From assembly GCF_027409185.1 (NCBI RefSeq), contig NC_084465.1, forward strand, positions 28,437,864-28,501,863: a stretch of DNA of 64,000 nucleotides. The letters are read 5' to 3'. Below are positions 57,611 through 64,000 of the stretch, one piece after another (the first letter of the stretch is position 1; each line of letters starts with the position of its first letter). Position numbers and translations under genes: made by a program. The notes beneath the pieces are model-generated. The model saw only the letters and a program-made list of their open reading frames with translations, was not told the origin of the DNA and searched no databases. Origin of the DNA: Cynocephalus volans. Taxonomy: Eukaryota; Chordata; Mammalia; Dermoptera; Cynocephalidae.

Positions 57611-58545
57611 AAAAAAAAAAAAGTACAGAATTTAGCATGTCGTGTCGTCTGGGTTTAGTAAATGGCAAAATCAGAATCAGCTATTATTATATTACAATGC
57701 AGACTTATGAAAAACTCCACTATAACAAAAATCATTTTTTTCTCATAGAATTAATTAAATGCTATATGAAATGCATCTGATGAAAGGCCTGGAAGGTATG
57801 GTTTGGTGCTCACCAAGCAGCACGGTGTATGCATCATTGTGTCACCTGGTCAGCAAGACCTTAAGTGTGCCTTTAGCACAAGGAATAAAGATACAAGGCC
57901 ATGTCAGGGGTTTCCCAGTAGGCAACTTATCTTAGGGGAGCAACACAGTTACATCCTACCTCCTACCCTCCTTAAAACAAGCATTTTAGGGAAAGCATTA
58001 TCTTCTCTCATCTTATGTTGTTTGCACAATACTTAGGTGTTACGTTCTATGTAATTCATAATAGGTGAACAGATTAATATCTGTTCTTCTAAGTTGGTTT
58101 GTCCATGACCCTTTCTAAACTCTCAGCTCCTATTTTGGCCCATAATTTGATTTCTACATAATTTTGGAATTATGTGTTGTAAAATGTCATATCATAATAG
58201 TAAAATCTGGACCAGAGTATATAGGTCCTATAGGAATTATAATTGCTTCTACTTGATGTTAGGCTCTTATGCCGTGTTTTAGTGGGATCTGTTTATAACA
58301 GATGGAAAACTGAATGGATCTTACAGAAAACAACAAAATGATGAGAAAAACAACTCTAGTAAGAAAAGAATTGCCAAAGTTTATCTATAGGCCACCAAAT
58401 TGACTTAATTAGTTTTTAAAAAAGGTTTGACTAATGTGTTATTTTGCTGTTCTTAAAGGCATCACCAAGTATTAAAAAACCCAGCAGCTTTAACTAGCTA
58501 GTATCATCCTTGAAATAATTATATATTGTGATAGGTTGTATGTGA
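57611..58545. other. Unassigned intergenic sequence
   Basis: A 77-aa ORF at 57803-58036 shows no known domain. Nothing else recognised. Confidence 0.4.
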
Positions 58546-58549
58546 AGAT

Positions 58550-59012
58550 CATCGCAGTAATTACTTCTGTTCCTGGATGCATATCCCTTTGCTATGTGAC
58601 TTTGCTGCTCCTCCCATCGAAAGGGGAGTCTATCTCCCCACTTCCTGAATCTGTGCTAGCCTTTTGACTTGACCAATGGAATGTGGTAGAAGTGATGCCA
58701 TATAATTTCTGAGCTTAGGGCCTCAAGAGGTCCTGCAGCTTCCACTCTCTACTGGCTTGGCATGCTGCCACCATGTGAGGAAGCCCAGGCTAGTGTCCTT
58801 GAGGATGAAAGGCTACAAGGAGAGAGGTCCAGCCAACAGTCAACATCCACTGCTAGCCATGTGAGTGCATCCAGTCAAGCTGCCAGTTGACTGTAGCAGC
58901 TGCATGAATGACCCCAGCCAAGGCCGGTCCAATTTACAGATCTACAGAATTGAAAGCACATAAAATACCTTTAAGCCACTAATTCTGGGGTGGTTTGTTA
59001 TGCAGCAATAGC
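58550..59012 (+). repeat. Ancient LTR, same family as 1330-1885
   Basis: 'ctttgctatgtgactttgctgctcc', 'cttttgacttgaccaatggaatgtggtagaagtgatgcc', 'catgctgccaccatgtgaggaagcccaggc' and end 'taagccactaattctggggtggtttgttatgcagcaatagc'. Near full-length. Family name not certain. A TG-rich tract (59016-59040) follows. Confidence 0.65.
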
Positions 59013-59346
59013 ATATGGGTGTGTGTGTGTATGTGTGTGATAGTATTCTCTCACTTCAAGAATGAGAATTTTAAATTCCAATATGGACTTAAGTTAATCA
59101 TTAGGATGTACTTCCAGACTTTTAAGGATCAAAAAGTAATGCTGTAGTAATGCGTCTCCTAGGTTGCTGCAGTGAACAATGAAAGGGAAGGCAGATGATT
59201 TTTCTGGTACGGTTTGCGCACAATTTTTAGAGGTAGGGCAATAATTCTACATGATTCTCAAAGTCCCTTTAAACTGTGAAATTTCAATTAAATTATTGTG
59301 ACCTAGCAACTCCGTTTCCACTTTATGAACTTGTACATTGCATTTT

Positions 59347-59525
59347 TTTTTTTTTTTCTGACCGGTAAGGGGATCGCAACCCTTGGCTTGGTGTCGTCCA
59401 CACCGCGCTCAGCCAGTGAGCACACCGGCCATCACTATATAGGATCCGAACCCGCAGCCTTGGCGCTCCTAGCACCGCTGCGCTCCCAGCGCCGCACTCT
59501 CCCGAGTGAGCCACGGGGTCGGCGC
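59347..59525 (-). mobile_element. Dimeric CYN-like SINE with perfect TSD
   Basis: Minus strand: 'gcgccgaccccgtggctcactcgggagagtgcggcgctggg...' then a second unit ending 'ggttgcgatccccttaccggtca', poly-A tail. Perfect 15-bp TSD TGTACATTGCATTTT at 59332-59346 and 59526-59540. GC-rich and little diverged. Confidence 0.92.
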
Positions 59526-59649
59526 TGTACATTGCATTTTAATATGTACTACCTTTCACAACTGGCAGGATCTACTGGCTCACCTTTCATATACAGTGCT
59601 ATTCAAAACAGCTAAAGTACAGTGAAGGCAACACAGTATAGGCAATACA

Positions 59650-59985
59650 GTATAGTGGCTAAGTTCACGAGTTCCAGAGACATCCTGCTTGGGTTTAAAT
59701 GCTGTCTCCGCTGCCTACCAGCTGTGACCTTTGTAAGTTACTCTTTTTGCTTCATTTCCCTACCCGTGGAATGGAAGGACAGCAGCAAAACCTCATTGGA
59801 TTGTTGATAGGATCAAATGAGTTAATACTTGAGCTTAAAATGCATTAACTACTCAATACATGTCAGATACTTGTATTACCATTACATTATAGTAGGGAGT
59901 AATTCAGGTCCTGGACCCAGCTCTGTTACTGACCGACCTTGGGCACATCTTATTTTATCTGAGTCTTAGTTTTCTCATATGAAAA
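59650..59985 (+). repeat. Two sense MIR copies
   Basis: 59650-59870 ('tagtggctaagttcacgagttcc...gcctaccagctgtgacctttgtaagttac') and 59895-59985 ('caggtcctggacccagctctgttactgaccgaccttgggcac'). Confidence 0.65.
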
Positions 59986-61264
59986 ATAAAGTTTACTACA
60001 TAACTTCCATGGTTTGTTTTCGTCTTAAAAATTCTATGATTCAATGTTTAATATTTTTTCTTACCTATATACACGTTTCAGCCTTGTGTCTAATTTCTCT
60101 AAGATTGTATAACCTTATTCTGTTAGCAAGCTATTCTGAAGATTGTCTAGTAATGACTACTTTAAACAGGAGTATAAATAACACTTCGTTCAATCATAAC
60201 AATTTTTTTAAGTTATACCTGGTCAGCAAACATTTGTAACTCTCAAATATCTGAAACAAAGCTTTTTCAGGTTTATGAAAACTTAGAATTGGATATTCAT
60301 TTTCTAACCTGTGATAAATATGCTTACTATATAAAAGTAGGAAAAGATCTGAATATGCGAATATTTACCTCAAATTTTACCACTCGAAGATTTCCAATGT
60401 TGATGTTTTTATGTTTCCTTTCAGTCTTCTTTCGCTACATTTTTGGGAGTGACATTGATAATGTATATTTGATTTTGTGTCTTTTGTACTTTTATTATTC
60501 TATACCATTTTCACATTACAATCTTATTTTTAAAATTAATTTTTTCTGCTTATTAAAATTTTATAAGCTTAATTTAGAAACTTATCAAAGTATACAAAAA
60601 TAAAAAATCACATGTAATTCCACTGTTACAGCCCACTGTTAAAGTGTCACATCCAAAAAATACTGTTTCATTTTTGTTGCTTAAGCATATTCATAGAAAT
60701 ATTACACAAAATGTGATTTTTATTGGCTGCATAACAAACATCATATAGTATAAGTGCCATAATGTAATTTTACATCAATTTATAAATGGTGGCAATTTCA
60801 TTATATTTTAGTTTGAAGTTGGGTGATGCTTCTTGGCAATGAGAGATAAATATGATCATACATACTCCTTATACGACTGGCTAATGTGTAGATCACTTTT
60901 CTATCCCTTTCCTGTCTGTCACCCCCCCACTCCCATTATGTAGCTGCTACAATTTCCGAAGACCTATGCAAATGCTCCATTCAATATTTTTACAACAAAT
61001 TACTCAATTTACCAACTTTTCTTGGAATTTGAAAATGGATAAAATGGATTTCAGCCACTTTTTCCTCTTCCAAAACGCAAACAGCCTGTCTACTAAACTT
61101 TCCTTTTCAGGGCCCCGAAAACTGCATCTTAAATTAGACAACCTTGAAGGTTTTCAGTGCACCTTGGGGAGAGGGAGATAAACAAGGCGAATGGGCTTTT
61201 TTTCTCTAACATTTCCTGACCGACAGTGGACACGTGTTTGCTTGAAGTTACCAAGTACAAGAAT
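59986..61264. other. AT-rich sequence upstream of the CpG island
   Basis: No gene. A degraded old LINE piece is likely at about 60560-60830 ('aaaaaatcacatgtaattccactgttacagcccactg'). From about 61000 on, the sequence is not obviously repeat-derived and may hold distal promoter elements. Confidence 0.4.
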
Positions 61265-61418
61265 TCTGTTACGGGGGGTTGGGGAGAAGGCGGGCGAGGC
61301 GGCTCCCCTGCTCCCAAGAAGCGACGCTGGGTTTGCAGAATTTGACAGACGACGACGAGCTTCGGGGATTTTCCAGGTAGGTTGCGGGCGCAGAAGAGGA
61401 GGGAAAGTGCGCGCCGCC

Positions 61419-61424
61419 CACGTG
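61419..61424 (+). promoter_or_regulatory. E-box (USF/MYC type)
   Basis: CACGTG in the context GCCCACGTGACC, the preferred USF/MYC/TFE form, at the left part of the CpG island. Confidence 0.55.
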
Positions 61425-61932
61425 ACCCGACTTCACTTTGAGGTTTCGAAAGCAGAGCGCTGCTGGAATAAACATCTGTCTGCGACCCACAGATGGTTTT
61501 TCTCCCGAGGGCCTGATGAAGACCCCCCGAGTTTCAGGAGGCAGGCTTCAAAACTGTCGGCTGGAAAACCAAGAAGTTCGACCTTTGTCACTTATAAATG
61601 CACTGACATTAGCCTTTTCGGAATCACCACGACTTACAGCTCCCATGCCCGCCCAGCCTCTTCCTACAGCTCTCTCCCGTGCTTTTCCAACCCTCCCCGA
61701 GTTGCAGAGCAACAATTTCATTGCCGAGCAGCCCGTCTCCCGGGCGCGGACACCGCACCGCGGGTCTCGCACCCCTCAGCGTGCGCAGTCCAGGGCTGCG
61801 GCTCTCGCTCGGCCGGGGGGAAGACGGGCGGGCCAGCGGACGGCCCGAGACTCCGGCCGCCGCCCCCTCGCCCCCGGCCCGGGATCCCTGCCCCTGTCCG
61901 ATCGCCTCCCCACAGGCGGGGGCTCCTGCCGG

Positions 61933-61942
61933 GCGCATGCGC
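61933..61942 (+). promoter_or_regulatory. NRF1 palindrome
   Basis: GCGCATGCGC, the full palindromic NRF1 site, common in CpG-island promoters of housekeeping genes. Confidence 0.7.
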
Positions 61943-62194
61943 GCGGCGCTCCCGGGCGTGCGGGCCACACTCCCCCACCCACTCGGTGAGCTTGTCACTT
62001 CCTGCCCTCGCCCCATCTCCGTCCGGGGTCAGTCAGTCGCTCCCTGTCGCTGCCGGAGTTTCTCTGCTTCCCCCTTCCTACCCGCTCCGCAGCAGTGGCT
62101 CGGGCTCTCCGCAGAGGGGGAGACAGAGAAAGACAGAGACTGACTCAATAAAGTTTCCTGAAACAGCAACTACTACCAAAAAGGCCCGAGGTGG

Positions 62195-62206
62195 GGGGAA
62201 ATCCCC
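62195..62206 (+). promoter_or_regulatory. Palindromic kappaB-like site
   Basis: GGGGAAATCCCC fits the NF-kappaB consensus GGGRNWYYCC and is near-palindromic. It sits in the central CpG island, near the likely start region. Function inferred only. Confidence 0.45.
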
Positions 62207-63110
62207 GGCTTCCCCGCCCCTCTCCGCAAGCCTGAGGGACCGTTGCAGGTGGAGCGGCGCTGGGGGGAGCCGGGCTGCGGCGGCAGCCGTTGCCCCGGCG
62301 AGGGGCGCCTTAGGTCCTGTGCGCTCGGGTTCCGGCTCCTTCGGAGGCGGTGGCGGCTGCTGCCGGGCGGTTCCTCCTGTCAACTGCCTGCGCCCGCGCG
62401 CCGCCTGCCCAACCCCACAGCGCGGAGGGACGCCGTGAGCCGCCGCCGCCGTCGCCTCGGTCAGCGGAGCGACGTGGTGAGCTGTGGCGCTTCCGCGTCA
62501 GCGCCGGCGGGGACTCTTTGGGAGCGCGTCGGGCCCGAACCCGGGTTCCCTTCGCGTGGTCCGCAAAGGCTGCGCCAGGTGGGGACCTCGGCCGCCTCCC
62601 ACGCCAGGCTGTCCCCGCGGCCGCCCGGCAGGCCTGCCTGCTTTCCGCCTGCCCGTCCCGGGAGTTAAGTAAGTTGGGCGCACTTGGCTGTGGGGGCCGG
62701 GGCCCCGCCGGGAAGACCCCCAACGCACGTGCGTGGCGGGAGGGCGCGGCGGGGGTCGGCCGCGGGCGGGAGCGGCACCTCGGCCGGGTCGGCCGTGCCC
62801 GCTGCGCCCCGCGCCTTCGTGTCCGCGCGCCCGCCCGGGACGGCGAGGCCGCCGCAGTCCGCGCCGCCGGCCAGGCCTTCGTCCTGCGCTGCGCGCCCGA
62901 GGCTGCGTTTCCGGGTAGGGCGATGAACCTGTGCGCGGAGTTCGGGCTGGAGAAGGGTTCGTGCGTCTTTCTGTTTACTTTTCGCGAGGAAGGTGCGGGT
63001 TTATGGAGAAGCGGTGGGCGGGTGATGGGAACTTAAACGTATCTGGAAAATGCAGCCAGAGCTCCCCAGGAAGTTCGGGGTGAGTGACGGGTTTGTGCTT
63101 CTTTCAACAG

Positions 63111-63168
63111 CCAAGCCGCAATGAAGAGCTTCTTACAGTGAAAGGAAAGTAGGTCGCGCCCGCTGAAA
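63111..63168 (+). other. ZNF800: ZNF800 exon, 5' UTR part with uORF
   Basis: A good acceptor (pyrimidine-rich 'gtgcttctttcaacag' ending 63110) starts this exon. It contains an upstream ATG at 63121 that opens a 6-codon frame (MKSFLQ) ending at TGA 63139-63141. That frame is in phase with the main ATG at 63169, so the TGA also shows that the main protein cannot start further upstream in this exon. The exon continues as coding sequence to 63229. Confidence 0.8.
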
Positions 63169-63229
63169 ATGCCTTTAAGGGACAAATACTGTCAGACTGA
63201 CCACCATCATCACGGATGCTGTGAACCAG
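63169..63229 (+). CDS. ZNF800: ZNF800 first coding exon (N-terminus)
   Basis: Sixty-one coding bases: 20 codons plus one base (phase 1), then a donor CAG|GTATAC at 63230. The peptide starts MPLRDKYCQTDHHHHGCCEP, which I recognise as the N-terminus of ZNF800, a nuclear C2H2 zinc-finger protein of about 660 residues. The split codon G|.. fits valine as the next residue in the known protein. In human organoids the factor has been reported as a repressor of enteroendocrine differentiation. No zinc finger lies in this window; they are in later exons beyond 64000. Start choice: ATG at 63169 has an in-frame stop 28 bases upstream. The CpG-island promoter 5' of it and the absence of Alu or other genes fit the gene-poor interval beside ZNF800. 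The identification rests on the 20-residue match alone but is specific. Confidence 0.9.
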
Positions 63230-64000
63230 GTATACCCCTTTTCTTCCCCAGTTACTTTGACCTCCATCAGAGCCACTGTGCTGCTGTTTCCGTCTGGTTT
63301 TCTTTTCCTCCTGCCCAAGAAGTCATTCCCAAGTAAAGCAGGCTATAATTTTCCCCAGCATAACACCAGTTATGAAGCTAAAAGCTTGTACAAACAAGAG
63401 GTCTCCCCTGCTTGATCCCTTAAAAAAGAGTACTGCCAGTGTCACCTTAAATCATTTCCACCAGATCAGTTGCTCAGTCCTTTTTCCTTCTCTTTGAAGG
63501 CAGCCTGCTCTGTGAATGTTTAAAACTCAAGAGAGAGGAAAAGATAGGTAGTAGAATACTAGCATTTTTCATCGTGAATATTGTTTCTTGAAGTTTAAAA
63601 AAATTAAAAATTTCTCATGAATCTTTAGCAGACAACAGTGCTGAAAGTCTAAAAATAAAAAGTGTGTTATACTTGTTGGGAGAATTTTGCTAAGTACAGC
63701 CTTTTAAAAAATTTCTTGGATAGAACATATTGTATTGCAAAATAAAAGAAAAATCTCCTGATTATTTAGTTAGAATTCTAAGTGTTTTTAGGGTATTTTA
63801 TTCAGTGGAACTGTTTTTGTAGTTGAATTTATGAAATGAAAAAGTTGTTTTCTGGAGTCTCATGAAGAATATTACCAAACTTTGATAAATGGGATATGTA
63901 AACTATGGACAGTTTTTCTACTTAGAGCTTTGACATGCTTTGTGACAAACATTTAGAGGTACAATTTAAAAGAGAATCATTGAAAACATACTGTCACAAA
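63230..64000 (+). other. ZNF800: ZNF800 intron, start
   Basis: Begins GTATACCCC. AT-rich, no further exon recognised in 770 bases; the 64-aa frame spanning the junction (63221-63415) is chance. Confidence 0.75.

Larger units (their letters stand above)
61265..63080 (+). promoter_or_regulatory. ZNF800: CpG-island promoter of ZNF800
   Basis: GC content and CpG density jump at about 61265 and stay high to about 63080, the only such island in the window and directly 5' of the ZNF800 exon at 63111. No TATA box stands out. Visible motifs are an E-box, an NRF1 palindrome, an ETS-like CACTTCCTG (61997-62005), AP-1 TGACTCA (62141-62147), a kappaB palindrome and CCCCGCCCC (62212-62220). The first exon(s) must lie here. 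Candidate splice donors are 62477 (GTGAGC) and 62669 (GTAAGT); a GTGAGT at 63080 is only 30 bases from the next acceptor, too close for a normal intron. The transcription start cannot be fixed from sequence alone. The 415-aa frame (61191-62438) is compositional. Confidence 0.85.

Noticed and set aside
61191-62438. 415-codon ORF on the + strand in the CpG island
   Set aside because: The frame has low-complexity Pro/Arg/Ser/Gly composition, overlapping long frames exist on both strands, and no domain is seen. GC-rich sequence rarely contains stops; this is the promoter/5'UTR.
62350-63036. 228-codon ORF and several others in 61.4-63.0 kb
   Set aside because: Same composition effect. They run across probable splice donors and have no recognisable domain.
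63080-63110. GTGAGT donor at 63080 as end of exon 1 spliced to 63111
   Set aside because: The implied intron would be about 31 bases, too short for mammalian splicing.

Overview
This is mammalian genomic DNA: AT-rich, repeat-dense, with one CpG island and no bacterial-style gene organisation. The best clue to the lineage is a set of tRNA-derived SINEs, several in dimeric form, whose body matches what I know as the CYN SINEs of colugos (Dermoptera). There are no Alu or rodent B1/B2 elements, and there is a lineage-specific LINE-1 family. I therefore infer a colugo (Galeopterus or Cynocephalus), at roughly 0.75 confidence.

Only one protein-coding gene is supported, at the right end on the + strand. 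A CpG-island promoter (about 61.27-63.08 kb) is followed by an exon at 63111-63229. This exon carries a short upstream ORF and then the first 20 codons of a protein I recognise as ZNF800, a C2H2 zinc-finger nuclear protein. The rest of that gene lies beyond the window. No other gene, tRNA, rRNA or CRISPR array is supported; the many ORFs elsewhere are chance frames or transposon remnants.

The remaining 61 kb is intergenic and is a layered record of transposition: old L1M, L1MB, L2, L3/CR1 and MIR fossils; MLT1/MST-type MaLR LTRs; one nearly complete MaLR provirus-like element (31105-34282); an ERV1-like LTR; hAT and mariner-type DNA transposon remnants; and younger L1 and CYN-like SINE insertions, several with clear target-site duplications (TSDs).

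Layout: 0-7 kb is old L1 plus an L1-derived ORF-less element nested in a mariner MITE nested in L1M. 7-15 kb holds L2, MLT1 and L1MB copies, unique sequence and an ERV1-like LTR. 15.5-17.8 kb is an L1 split by a recent L1. 18-30 kb is mostly unique sequence with scattered repeats. 30.6-37.4 kb is a five-level transposon nest. 37.6-46 kb is an unclassified GC-richer block plus LTR, L1MB and L2 copies. 46.7-48.2 kb is a second ORF-less L1-5'UTR element. 48.6-59.5 kb holds SINEs, L3/CR1, a poly(A)-only insertion, a twin-primed L1 and old L1M. 59.6-61.2 kb is MIR copies and promoter-proximal sequence, followed by the ZNF800 promoter and 5' end.

The least ordinary signals are two ORF-less L1 derivatives that keep an intact L1 5' start, the six-layer reading of the 30.66-37.44 kb nest, and a poly(A)-only insertion. 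No previously undescribed multi-gene system is visible.
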